A program made the position numbers and the translations under genes. The notes below the pieces were generated by a model. The model saw only the letters and a program-made list of their open reading frames with translations, was not told the origin of the DNA and did not search any database. A stretch of 36,578 nucleotides of DNA from Fen-671 sp035502515 (lineage in GTDB: Bacteria; Actinomycetota; Acidimicrobiia; Acidimicrobiales; Palsa-688). The stretch is taken from positions 1 to 36,578 of the forward strand of contig DATJUH010000094.1 in the NCBI GenBank assembly GCA_035502515.1, given 5' to 3'. How positions within the stretch are numbered: position 1 is the first letter of the stretch; each line of letters starts with the position of its first letter. Positions 1 through 7,353 of this stretch are shown here, one piece after another.

Positions 1-192
1 GAAGACCCGGCCGACATAGATTTGGCCGTTTGGTGGGTGCTGGGCCGGTCAGAGGTCTTCCTGAACAGTGTGTCGGACATGGACATCCTGCCCCTGGTCC
101 TCGATGCCGCCGCCCGCTTTTCGTCGCGCCCGTCCGATGAGGAGATGCAGTCATTGCTGAGCCGGCGAGGCGTCGAGCCCCTTTTCGTCTGA
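1..192 (+). CDS. Probable aldo/keto reductase, C-terminal fragment (5' end outside window)
   Basis: An open frame runs in from the left edge for 63 codons and ends with TGA at 190-192. The fragment contains a WVLGRSEVFLNSVSD-like stretch followed by LPLVLDAAARF. This resembles the C-terminal end of actinobacterial aldo/keto reductases, where the last helices close the TIM barrel. The catalytic Asp/Tyr/Lys/His residues would lie upstream and cannot be checked. It converges with plsC; the stop codons are 27 bases apart. The assignment rests on a short C-terminal match, so the family is moderately likely and the substrate is unknown. Confidence 0.5.
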   Translation, partial: EDPADIDLAVWWVLGRSEVFLNSVSDMDILPLVLDAAARFSSRPSDEEMQSLLSRRGVEPLFV

Positions 193-219
193 CCAGTTCC
201 CATTAAAGTTAGACGAGGC

Positions 220-957
220 TCAAAGGCCGGCGAGCGCCTGCGCCGTATCGAAAACGTCTTGTAGTTCCCGGTGCAACCGGTCGGTGAGGTCCTGGACGAC
301 CCGACGGGGGGCCCGGGCCCCGTCGGCGGCAGGAGGCGGCCATATCGGCCGGCCGACGGCCAGTGCGATCCGGGTGGCGTGGACCCACTTGGCCCCCTTT
401 GGCATGGCCCGTTCGCTGCCCCCGATACCGACGGGCACAATGGGGACGTTGGCCCGGACGGCCACGAATGCGGGCCCGGCGAAAAGTGGCTGTACGATCG
501 GGCCTGATTGGCGGGAGCCTTCGGGGAAAAGCACGACGGGCTCGCCCGCGGCCAGGATCTGCTCGCAGATCCTCAGCGCTTCGCGGTCGGGCGTCCCTCT
601 GCGGACGGGGAAACCGCCCAGGGAACTGAAGAGTTTGGCCACCCACGGCGTGCGCCACATTTCTTCTTTGCCCATGAACCGGACCCGGCGGTTGGACAGG
701 TAACCGGCGAGCAGGGTGTCGATGTAGGAGCGGTGGACAGGCGCCAGCACGTAAGGGGTGGTCTGAGGGAGGTTTTCGATCCCTGTGAACCGCATCCGCC
801 ACAGGAACCAGGAAGGGACCATCACTGCCCCCCGGGCGAACCGGTACCAGGCCAGCTCACCCCGGGTCGGCGGCGCCACCACAACCGGTTCGGCCCGAAG
901 CGGCTTGGCCTCGGCCGGCGGCGGTGACGGTGACGGGCCCGGTGCCTCCGCTGTCAC
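220..957 (-). CDS. plsC: 1-acyl-sn-glycerol-3-phosphate acyltransferase (PlsC family)
   Basis: This 245-residue protein is predicted to acylate lysophosphatidate to phosphatidate at the membrane. The family's HX4D catalytic motif is visible as HRSYID, and the substrate-binding motif appears as FPEGSRQSG, followed by a VPIVPVGIGG strand. The open frame extends upstream through cmk, but that part is a low-complexity Arg/Gly shadow. The GTG at 957-955 overlaps the cmk stop as GTGA, the same 4-base coupling used elsewhere in this operon, so it is the chosen start. It is the last gene of the rluB-aroH-tyrA-aroA-cmk-plsC run. A cmk-plsC pair is common in bacteria. Acyl chain specificity cannot be read. 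Confidence 0.85.
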   Translation of the reverse strand: MTAEAPGPSPSPPPAEAKPLRAEPVVVAPPTRGELAWYRFARGAVMVPSWFLWRMRFTGIENLPQTTPYVLAPVHRSYIDTLLAGYLSNRRVRFMGKEEMWRTPWVAKLFSSLGGFPVRRGTPDREALRICEQILAAGEPVVLFPEGSRQSGPIVQPLFAGPAFVAVRANVPIVPVGIGGSERAMPKGAKWVHATRIALAVGRPIWPPPAADGARAPRRVVQDLTDRLHRELQDVFDTAQALAGL

Positions 958-1622
958 CCCAGCCCTGCCTTTGCCGCCAGAGCCAAAACGAGGTCGACCA
1001 CTTCTTCGACCGTGCTTTCGGTGGTGTCCACGACCACGGCCTCGGGGGCCACCGATAAAGGGGCGTGCGCCCGGGTTGAATCGATGTGGTCGCGACGAGC
1101 GATGTCGGCGGCCACTTCGTCGTAATGCATGTCCAGCAGCTCCTGGCTGCGGCGCTGGGCGCGTTCGTCGTCGCTGGCCGTCATGTAAACCTTTACGGGT
1201 GCTTCCGGGAAGACCACCGTGCCGATGTCGCGGCCCTCGATGACGCCGGAGCCTTCTCGCTCGGCCCACTCGCGTTGGCGGCGCACCAGTTCTTTGCGCA
1301 CCTCGGGGTTGACGGCCACCACGCTTACCGCCCGGGTGACTTCCGGGCTGCGGATTTCGATGGTGGCGTCCACATCGTCCACCATCACCCGGTCGGCCAC
1401 TTCCAGTTTCATCTCGGCGGCCAATTTCGCCACCTCGGGTGCGTCTTCGGGGTCAATGCCACGGCGAATGGCGCTGAACGCCACGGCCCGGTACATGGCG
1501 CCGGTGTCGAGATAAGGCATTGCCAATTTGGTCGCCACCGCCCGCGCCACGGTCGATTTGCCAGAACCTGCGGGGCCGTCGATGGCGATCACTTTCAGTC
1601 CGGGAGGGTTCAGCGCAGGCAC
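954..1622 (-). CDS. cmk: Cytidylate kinase
   Basis: Phosphorylates CMP/dCMP to the diphosphate with ATP, in the cytoplasm. The P-loop reads IAIDGPAGSGKST near the N-terminus, followed by YLDTGAMYRA. The CMP-binding and lid region includes VIEGRDIGTVVFP and RRDHIDSTRAHAPL, all typical of Cmk. From the GTG at 1622 the protein has 222 residues, normal for the family. That GTG overlaps the end of aroA by 13 bases and is preceded by GAGGAGG nine to ten bases upstream. A second GTG at 1592 also fits family alignments but lacks a good ribosome site. The long upstream open frame is an aroA shadow. The 3' end is coupled to plsC by GTGA. Confidence 0.92.
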   Translation of the reverse strand: MPALNPPGLKVIAIDGPAGSGKSTVARAVATKLAMPYLDTGAMYRAVAFSAIRRGIDPEDAPEVAKLAAEMKLEVADRVMVDDVDATIEIRSPEVTRAVSVVAVNPEVRKELVRRQREWAEREGSGVIEGRDIGTVVFPEAPVKVYMTASDDERAQRRSQELLDMHYDEVAADIARRDHIDSTRAHAPLSVAPEAVVVDTTESTVEEVVDLVLALAAKAGLG

Positions 1623-2923
1623 AGGTTCATGTCCTCCTCGAAGCTCGGGTAACTGGTGGCGGTGGCATCCCACCCTTTCACTCTTACCGCGCCACCGGCA
1701 CCGAGGGCCGCTACTGCGCCCGCCATGGCGATGCGGTGGTCGCCGTGAGAGTCGACCGTGGCCGGCGTGAGCGGCGCGCCCCCGTTGCCCGTGACCACCA
1801 GGCCGTCGGGGGCGGGTTCGGCCCGGGCGCCGAGGGCCGAGAGCAGTTCGACGGTCGTGGCCACCCGGTCGGTTTCCTTGACCCGCAGTTCGGCGGCGTC
1901 GGAGAACGTGGTGGTCCCCTCGGCGAAGGCGGCCGCCACCGCCAGGACCGGCACCTCGTCGATCAGGGCCGCCACTTCCGCTCCCCCCACGTCGGTGGCC
2001 ACCAGCGGCCCGCCTTCGACATGGATGCCCGCCGTGTGGTGAACGGGGTCCTCGTCCACCAGCTCCAGGCGGGCGCCCATTCGCTTTAGTACTTCGATGA
2101 AACCGGCCCGGCCCCGCCCGATGTAGACGTTCTCGAGCAGGAGGTCGCTGCCCGGGGTTATGCAAGCAGCCACGGCCCAGAACGCGGCCTGAGAAGGGTC
2201 AGCCGGGACATCGATGGTGGTGGGATGGAGCGCGCTGGGCCGCAAGTCCACGCGGGCACCACCCCCGGCCAGAGTGACCTCGATGTCTGCGCCGGCGGCG
2301 GCCAGCATTTCTTCCGTGTGGGCGCGGGTGGCCACCGGCTCGTGCACCGTGGTGGCGCCGTTGGCCCCGAGGCCGGCGAAGAGGACCGCCGATTTCACCT
2401 GCGCGCTGGCCACGGGCGGCGTGTACTCGATGCCCTCGAGGTGCCCGCCGCGCACGGCCAGCGGCGGGAAACGGCCACCCTCCCTGCCGTCGACCTGTGC
2501 CCCCAGTAGCCGGAGCGGCACCGCCACCCGGTCCATGGGCCGCTTAGCGACAGAGGAGTCGCCCTGGAGCACCGTGAGCCCGTCGATGGCCGACACGAAC
2601 CCGGCCAGCAACCGGATCCCGGTGCCGGAATTGCCTACGTCGACGAGCATTTCGGGCTCGTGCAGGCGCTCCACGCCACCGTCGATGAGTAGTTCGTCGC
2701 CCGCCCGCTCCGCCCCCGCCCCGAGGGCGACGACGGCGGCCAGGGTGTGGCGGACGTCGTCTCCAGTGGACAAACCGCGGACCCGTGAGCGGCCCTCGGC
2801 CCGGGCTGATATCAGCAGCGCCCGGTGGGATATTGACTTGTCGCCGGGCGCCCGCAGCCGTCCCTTGAACGACCGGCCGTCCGCCGGCTCGACAACCAGT
2901 AGCTCCGGCGTGCGAGTGCTCAT
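1610..2923 (-). CDS. aroA: 3-phosphoshikimate 1-carboxyvinyltransferase (EPSP synthase)
   Basis: Transfers enolpyruvate from PEP to shikimate-3-phosphate, the sixth step of the shikimate pathway. The 437-residue protein shows GDKSISHRAL (27-36), VGNSGTGIRL (97-105), SAQVKSA (173-179), TRAHTEEML (199-207), PADPSQAAF (240-248), DEVPVLAVAA (322-331), RVKETDR (347-353) and GDHRIAMA (394-401). GDKS, SAQVK and R-x-H-T-E resemble the class II enzymes (Bacillus and CP4-like), but Gly100 is kept and there is no NPTR motif. Class II tolerance to glyphosate therefore should not be assumed. ATG at 2923 overlaps the tyrA stop by four bases (ATGA). It lies between tyrA and cmk in the operon. Confidence 0.95.
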   Translation of the reverse strand: MSTRTPELLVVEPADGRSFKGRLRAPGDKSISHRALLISARAEGRSRVRGLSTGDDVRHTLAAVVALGAGAERAGDELLIDGGVERLHEPEMLVDVGNSGTGIRLLAGFVSAIDGLTVLQGDSSVAKRPMDRVAVPLRLLGAQVDGREGGRFPPLAVRGGHLEGIEYTPPVASAQVKSAVLFAGLGANGATTVHEPVATRAHTEEMLAAAGADIEVTLAGGGARVDLRPSALHPTTIDVPADPSQAAFWAVAACITPGSDLLLENVYIGRGRAGFIEVLKRMGARLELVDEDPVHHTAGIHVEGGPLVATDVGGAEVAALIDEVPVLAVAAAFAEGTTTFSDAAELRVKETDRVATTVELLSALGARAEPAPDGLVVTGNGGAPLTPATVDSHGDHRIAMAGAVAALGAGGAVRVKGWDATATSYPSFEEDMNLCLR

Positions 2924-4152
2924 GGCTCCAGTCTCCGCGCCGACACCTTGAAATCCCGCTCGGCCAGAGCCTTGCGGGCTACGCCCTCGGCCCCGGCGTC
3001 GATTATCAGCACCATCACACCCCTGTCACCCTCGGCCGAGTGGGCGATCTCGAGGTCGAAGATGTTGACCCCCTGCCCGCCGAGCAAGGTGCTGACCTCG
3101 GCGATGACGCCCGGCCGGTCGGGTACGGGCAGCCTCAGCTCCGTGGCCCGGCTGAGCGCCGGGGCTCCCGTGGGCAGGCTGACACGCGCTTCTCTGGCCC
3201 GCTCCAGAAGTTCGAGCAGTTTGGCCCGGTCCTTCCCGGCCACTACCGCCCTGAGCTGGTCGAGGCTGGCCGAGAGGCGGTCGAGAGCGTCGAGTATGGC
3301 GTCCTGGTTCTCGGCCACCACGTCGGGCCAGATGCCGGGGTGGCCGGCCGCCACCCGGGTCATGTCCCGGAACCCGCCGGCGGCCAGGCGCAGCAAGACG
3401 GCATCGGAGGCGGCCTCGTCGGCGGCCAGGTTCATGAGCGCCGCCGCCGTGAGGTGGGGGGTATGTGAGACCAGAGCCACCAGCTCATCGTGGCGCCGGG
3501 GCTCGAGCACCACCGGGTTGGCCCCCAACAGGCGCACCAGGGCCTGCACCTCTGAATAAGCATCGCCCGAAGTGTGCCGGCCCGGGGTCAGCACCCACGT
3601 GGCGCCGAGGAACAGGTCGGGGCCGGCGCCCTCGACGCCCTCTTGTTCCGAGCCGGCCATGGGGTGGCCGCCTACAAAGCGAGGGTGGCCGACTGCGGCC
3701 ACGATGCCCGCTTTGACGCCGGCGACGTCGGTGACGGCTTGCACTCGGGCCCGCCCCGGCGCAGGCCCAGGGGCAGTGGCAGTGCCAGTGGAAGTCACGG
3801 CCTCGGCGTCCTGGCGGGAAAGTACGTCCCGGGCCACGTCGGCTACGGCGCCGGCGGGTACGGCCACGAAGGTGACGGCGGCCGACAAGTCCCAGCCCAC
3901 CCTGTCAATGGCACCCAGCTCCAGTGCCCGCTGAACCCTGGCCGGGTCGTTGTCGACGCCGCTCACCAGCCACCCCAGGCGGCGCAGCGCCATCCCGATG
4001 GAACCTCCGATCAGCCCGGTGCCGACGATGGCGGCCCTCGGGAGGCCGGATGTGGTGACCCGTTCGGCCGGGTCGTCTCCGGCGGCGGGTGCGGCGGAAG
4101 TGTGGGCCGGTCCGGGGTTGCTGGTCGGGCCCGGACTACTCGGGGAGGTCAT
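2920..4152 (-). CDS. tyrA: Prephenate dehydrogenase with C-terminal ACT domain
   Basis: Oxidatively decarboxylates prephenate (or arogenate) toward tyrosine. The Rossmann motif GTGLIGGSIG lies at about residues 44-53. GGHPMAGSEQEGVEGA (161-176) and HDELVALVSHTPHLTAAAL (from 221) are the substrate and catalytic segments of the family. A C-terminal ACT domain (about 335-405, starting LPVPDRPGVIAEVS) suggests feedback control by an aromatic amino acid. A Gly/Ala/Pro/Thr-rich insert near residues 113-138 interrupts the nucleotide-binding half. The first 30 residues are low complexity. ATG at 4152 follows GGGG with eight-base spacing and overlaps aroH by 17 bases; a TTG at 4176 is the alternative. 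Cofactor (NAD or NADP) is not decided. Confidence 0.92.
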   Translation of the reverse strand: MTSPSSPGPTSNPGPAHTSAAPAAGDDPAERVTTSGLPRAAIVGTGLIGGSIGMALRRLGWLVSGVDNDPARVQRALELGAIDRVGWDLSAAVTFVAVPAGAVADVARDVLSRQDAEAVTSTGTATAPGPAPGRARVQAVTDVAGVKAGIVAAVGHPRFVGGHPMAGSEQEGVEGAGPDLFLGATWVLTPGRHTSGDAYSEVQALVRLLGANPVVLEPRRHDELVALVSHTPHLTAAALMNLAADEAASDAVLLRLAAGGFRDMTRVAAGHPGIWPDVVAENQDAILDALDRLSASLDQLRAVVAGKDRAKLLELLERAREARVSLPTGAPALSRATELRLPVPDRPGVIAEVSTLLGGQGVNIFDLEIAHSAEGDRGVMVLIIDAGAEGVARKALAERDFKVSARRLEP

Positions 4153-4579
4153 CGCGTAGTCCCCGGGCCCCTTCAAGGTAAATGTGGTGCAGCTGTGGCC
4201 GGGTTGTCTCGACGTGCATCATGACCCGGATACAGAGGGGCTGCGCCCCCTCGATATTGAGCTCGCGGGCACACAGGAGCGGGACGTCACCAAAGCCGAT
4301 GGCCCGGGCGGCGGTGGCCGGGAACATGGAGTGGACGTCGTCGGTGGCCGTAAACCACACCGAAATGATGTCGCCGTGGTCCACTCCATTTCGGGCCAGC
4401 ATGGCCTTGAGCAGGGCTTGTGTCTTTTCGGTGACCTGAGCAGAGCTGTCCTCGTCGACGGTGGTGGCGCCTCTAAGGGCGCGTACCCGTGACCGTGGAC
4501 GAGACGTGGCGTCCTCGCTAATTGCGCCCGCCGTGCCGGTGGTGTCCGCGTCAGGCCCGTGAGCAGGTTGAGCAGGCAT
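4136..4579 (-). CDS. aroH: Chorismate mutase, AroH type
   Basis: Converts chorismate to prephenate, the substrate of the adjacent TyrA. This is the small monofunctional trimeric-barrel type (Bacillus subtilis AroH), recognised from VRALRGATTVDED, then LLKAMLARNGV, SVWFTATDDVHSMFPATAAR, VPLLCARELNIEG, PLCIRVMMHVET and HHIYLEGAR. The Arg of the RGATT segment, the LCAR arginine and the late Tyr of YLEGA match active-site positions known in that family. The 147-residue product has a roughly 30-residue low-complexity N-terminal extension, because no other ATG, GTG or TTG lies close to the domain. The start lacks a strong Shine-Dalgarno sequence; a TATCCT box ends ten bases upstream. With tyrA and aroA it forms a tyrosine-branch module. 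Confidence 0.92.
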   Translation of the reverse strand: MPAQPAHGPDADTTGTAGAISEDATSRPRSRVRALRGATTVDEDSSAQVTEKTQALLKAMLARNGVDHGDIISVWFTATDDVHSMFPATAARAIGFGDVPLLCARELNIEGAQPLCIRVMMHVETTRPQLHHIYLEGARGLRDDLPE

Positions 4580-4589
4580 TCGAATGGAC

Positions 4590-4595
4590 AGGATA
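4590..4595 (-). promoter_or_regulatory. Possible -10 box for aroH
   Basis: TATCCT on the minus strand ends ten bases before the aroH ATG in the 87-base rluB-aroH gap. A start about seven bases downstream would leave only a few untranslated bases. No convincing -35 is seen. This would give the aroH-tyrA-aroA-cmk-plsC run its own promoter; inference only. Confidence 0.3.
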
Positions 4596-4666
4596 CGCGC
4601 TCGGTGAGACCTACCCCGAAACCCTGCCCCTTTACTCGGTGTGGGCGCTCTACTTGGTCTGCCGGT

Positions 4667-5473
4667 CTAGTGGGTGTGGCCCTTGCCGGCCGCCTCGAGG
4701 CCTTGGGGGGCTCCGGCTGCCTCCCAGAGGCCACGGATCTCGGAAGGGCTGAGGTGGCGCCAGTGGCCGGGCGCCAGCGAACGGTCCGTGACCGGCCCGA
4801 TCCGGGTGCGCACCAGCCGGCGCACGGGGTGGCCCACCGCCTCGCACATGCGCCTCACCTGACGGTTGCGCCCTTCGTGAATAGCTATGCGGGCGGCATG
4901 AGGCCCCAGCATGCTGACGCGGGCGTGGGCGGTCAGGCCGTCATCGAGCTCGACGCCGCGGCGGAGGCGGCCGATGACATCCTTCGACAGCCGACCTTCG
5001 ACCTCCACGACGTACTCCTTCACCACTCCGAAGCTCGGGTGGGTGAGGTGGTAGGCCAGTTCCCCGTCATTGGTAAGGACCAGGAGGCCTTCGCTCATTA
5101 GGTCGAGCCGGCCGACGGGGAAAACCCGGGGCGCCTCCGGCACGAAGTCGAGCACCGTCGGGCGGCCTTCGGGGTCGGAGGCGCTGGTTACTATCCCGGC
5201 CGGCTTGTTGAGCAAGTAGTACACCATGCCTTCGCGCCCCGGGAGGGGGATGCCGTCGACGGCAATACGGTCAGTGGCGCCGTCGGCCCGCTGCCCCAGG
5301 TGAGCCACCCGCCCGTTCACCGTGACCCTGCCCTCTTCGATCAGTTGCTCGCAGGACCGGCGGCTGCCCAGGCCGGCGCCGGCCAGCAACTTCTGTAACC
5401 GCTCCCCCGCCGGCTCTTCGTCTCGTCCCACCACCGTACGGCCGACCTTTGCCACCAGCCCAGTCAAGCCCAT
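4667..5473 (-). CDS. rluB: 23S rRNA pseudouridine synthase, RluB/RsuA family
   Basis: Isomerises a specific uridine in rRNA. An S4 RNA-binding domain is seen at the N-terminus (ERLQKLLAGAGLGSRR then LIEEGRVTVNG). The synthase domain has YYLLNKPAGIVTSASD and the catalytic-Asp motif PVGRLDLMSEGLLVLTNDG, followed by KEYVVEVEG, EGRNRQVRRM and the HPVRRLVRTRIG end segment. The 268-residue length from ATG 5473 is normal. TTG at 5503 and GTG at 5455 are alternative starts and ribosome sites are weak. In Mycobacterium the same gene (Rv1711) sits between scpB and cmk; here padR intervenes on one side and aro/tyr genes on the other. RluB versus another RsuA-family target site cannot be told from sequence. 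Confidence 0.88.
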   Translation of the reverse strand: MGLTGLVAKVGRTVVGRDEEPAGERLQKLLAGAGLGSRRSCEQLIEEGRVTVNGRVAHLGQRADGATDRIAVDGIPLPGREGMVYYLLNKPAGIVTSASDPEGRPTVLDFVPEAPRVFPVGRLDLMSEGLLVLTNDGELAYHLTHPSFGVVKEYVVEVEGRLSKDVIGRLRRGVELDDGLTAHARVSMLGPHAARIAIHEGRNRQVRRMCEAVGHPVRRLVRTRIGPVTDRSLAPGHWRHLSPSEIRGLWEAAGAPQGLEAAGKGHTH

Positions 5474-5650
5474 CGGCCACCCGGGACCGTCTTGTAATGA
5501 CAAGCGGGGCCACGGTTACGGCCTCGGCCCGCGTGCTCGTAGTGAACGGGCCCCGTCACTTGCCGGCTCGTAGCGGCGCCGTGTGGCTTGGGGAGGCGGC
5601 TCCTTGCTGTACGGCCAGACGTTCGCACCAGGTTTTCCGCCGCTTAACGA

Positions 5651-5664
5651 TATATCGCGATATA
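5651..5664. promoter_or_regulatory. Perfect 14-bp palindrome upstream of padR (candidate PadR operator)
   Basis: TATATCGCGATATA is perfectly self-complementary and strikingly AT-rich for this genome. It lies about 70 bases before the padR start in the rluB/padR divergent gap (5474-5732). PadR-family repressors are dimers that commonly bind palindromes in their own promoters, so autoregulation is the simplest reading. The binding itself is inference. Confidence 0.6.
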
Positions 5665-5732
5665 GTGATTGCAGTGGCCGGCGTCGGGTGCCGGCCAGAA
5701 CTCAAGAACGCCAGAAATGGAGGCACAGGGAT

Positions 5733-6575
5733 ATGCATTCCCACGAACATTTTGAAGACCGATTTGAAGCAGGCCCCGAGTGGGGCCGAGGCAAGCGTGG
5801 TGGCCGGGGCCGCGGCTGGGCCGGTGGCCCATGGGCGGGCCCGGGTGATGTCCCGGGACCGGGACATGGTGGCCACGGCCACGGGGGTCACGGTGGCCCG
5901 GACAGGATGTGGTTCTTCGGCGGCGGCCCGTTCGGTCCCGGCCAAGAAGGCGGCCCGTTTGGACCGGGCGCCGGTGGGGGCTGGGGAGGCCGAGGTCGCG
6001 GTCGAGGCCGTGGCGGCCCCCGGCCCTGGGGCCGGGCACGGCGCGGTGATATCCGCAGCGCCATCCTGGCCCTGCTGGCCGAGCGGCCCATGCACGGTTA
6101 CGAAATAATCGGCGAACTCACCGAGCGTACCGACGGGCTGTGGCGGCCGAGCCCCGGCTCTATTTACCCCACCCTGCAGTTGCTCGAGGACGAGGGCCTC
6201 GTCACGGCCCAGGTCGACGAGGCCGGCGGCAAGCGCCGCTACGCGCTAACAGAGGAGGGCCGACGAGCGGCGGCCGACGTCGCCAAGGGCCCGGCGCCCT
6301 GGGAAGCGCTGGCCGCCGGGGCCCCCGAGGGTGCCCGGGCATTGCGCCAGGCGGCGGTCAAGTTGATGCCGGTAGTGCGCCAGGTGATGATGAGCGGCGG
6401 CCCGAGGGAGTACGAGGAAGTGGCCAAGCTGCTCGACGAGACCCGTCGGCGCATCTATGCCATCCTCGCCAACGAGCCGTCAGCGACGGGCACGCCGGCA
6501 AGTGGCACGCCGGCCGGTGGTACGTCCGGGAGCGGCACCGCCGCGGGCGAAAGCTCCGAGGGCACGACCGCTTAG
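5733..6575 (+). CDS. PadR family transcriptional regulator with Gly/His/Arg-rich N-terminus
   Basis: A winged-helix domain occupies about residues 105-180: RRGDIRSAILALLAERPMHG, then EIIGELTERTDG, PSPGSIYPTLQLLEDEGLV and GKRRYALTEEGRRAA. This is the classic PadR pattern. The first hundred residues are low complexity, rich in Gly, His, Arg and Pro (RGRGRG, HGGHGH). Such tails occur in actinobacterial PadR proteins of this type and may bind metal or nucleic acid, which is inference. The tail after the domain ends in Thr/Gly/Ser-rich five-residue repeats. ATG at 5733 has GGAGG nine bases upstream. A perfect palindrome lies about 70 bases before it. It faces away from rluB and converges on scpB. 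The inducer is unknown. Confidence 0.88.
   Translation: MHSHEHFEDRFEAGPEWGRGKRGGRGRGWAGGPWAGPGDVPGPGHGGHGHGGHGGPDRMWFFGGGPFGPGQEGGPFGPGAGGGWGGRGRGRGRGGPRPWGRARRGDIRSAILALLAERPMHGYEIIGELTERTDGLWRPSPGSIYPTLQLLEDEGLVTAQVDEAGGKRRYALTEEGRRAAADVAKGPAPWEALAAGAPEGARALRQAAVKLMPVVRQVMMSGGPREYEEVAKLLDETRRRIYAILANEPSATGTPASGTPAGGTSGSGTAAGESSEGTTA
6486..6545 (+). repeat. 15-bp tandem repeat in the padR 3' end
   Basis: Four imperfect in-frame 15-bp units encode TGTPA, SGTPA, GGTSG and SGTAA in the PadR tail. It is one of several 15-bp in-frame arrays in this window. Confidence 0.65.
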
Positions 6576-6630
6576 CCTCAGCCGGCCGCAACCGCGACAG
6601 CAACTAGCAACTACAAAATCGGTCACAGGT

Positions 6631-6662
6631 CCAGGGCCGGCTCCATCCGGGGCCGGCCCTGG
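6631..6662. terminator. Strong hairpin between convergent padR and scpB
   Basis: CCAGGGCCGGC (6631-6641) and GCCGGCCCTGG (6652-6662) form a perfect 11-bp stem with a 10-base loop. It lies 56 bases after the padR stop and 64 bases from the scpB stop. There is no clear U-tract, as is common in high-GC actinobacteria. It could serve both directions. Confidence 0.6.
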
Positions 6663-6725
6663 TCTAACTCTGGGACCGGCGGCTCCGGGGCCGATCAGGT
6701 CGTGGGCCCGGGCAGTTGGCGCTGG

Positions 6726-7292
6726 TCAGCCGGCCGGCGGCCGCAGCCCCTGCTCCAGGGCGTCCATAACCTCGGGCCCGGGCACGAAGTCGCCGAGGGG
6801 GGGCAGCTCCTCGATCCGGTCGAGGCCGAGCCGCTCGAGCAGCGTCGGCGTGGTGCCGTAGAGGACGGCTTGGCCCGGCCCGGGGTCGTGTCCGACCTCG
6901 GTGACGTACCCGCGCTGGCACAGGGTGCGCAGCACGCCGTCGGAGTTCACCCCCCGGATGGACGATACCTGAGCCCTCGATACCGGCTGTTTGTAGGCCA
7001 CGATGGCCAGGGTTTCCAGCGCGGCGGCGGAAAGCCGGGCCGATTGCCCCTCCAGCACGAAACGCTCGATGTAGGGCGCCATGTCGGGGTGGCTCTGGAA
7101 CCGGTAACCGCCGGCCACCCGGACGAGCTCGAAACCGCGGTCCTCGTCCCGGTACGACTGGGCCAGCTCCTCACAAAGTTGGGCCACCTGCGCCGGCGAA
7201 CGCTCGAGCAGCTGCGCCAGCATGCTCGGTTCCACCGGCACTTCGGCCACCATCAGCACAGCCTCGATGGCCCGGCGTTCCTCGGTCTCCAC
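6726..7292 (-). CDS. scpB: Segregation and condensation protein B
   Basis: Partner of ScpA and SMC in the chromosome condensation complex. Two winged-helix halves are apparent. The N-terminal half contains AIEAVLMVAEVPVEPSML and GFELVRVAGGYRF. The second has the signature LSAAALETLAIVAYKQPVSR and SSIRGVNSDGVLRTL, then GYVTEVG and YGTTPTLLERLGL. The 188-residue length is normal. The start is GTG at 7292, with no better upstream choice. It follows scpA by 61 bases on the same strand, as in most actinobacteria. It ends facing padR across a strong hairpin. Annotation is secure. Confidence 0.93.
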   Translation of the reverse strand: METEERRAIEAVLMVAEVPVEPSMLAQLLERSPAQVAQLCEELAQSYRDEDRGFELVRVAGGYRFQSHPDMAPYIERFVLEGQSARLSAAALETLAIVAYKQPVSRAQVSSIRGVNSDGVLRTLCQRGYVTEVGHDPGPGQAVLYGTTPTLLERLGLDRIEELPPLGDFVPGPEVMDALEQGLRPPAG

Positions 7293-7353
7293 CGCTTAGC
7301 TGCCTCCGCGCCGACAGCTCATAGCGGCGCACCTCGACGGCTTCTCACGCTGC

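Noticed and set aside
958..1269. N-terminal extension of PlsC by 104 codons
   Set aside because: The extra part is Arg/Gly-rich shadow of cmk; the GTG overlapping the cmk stop is the better start.
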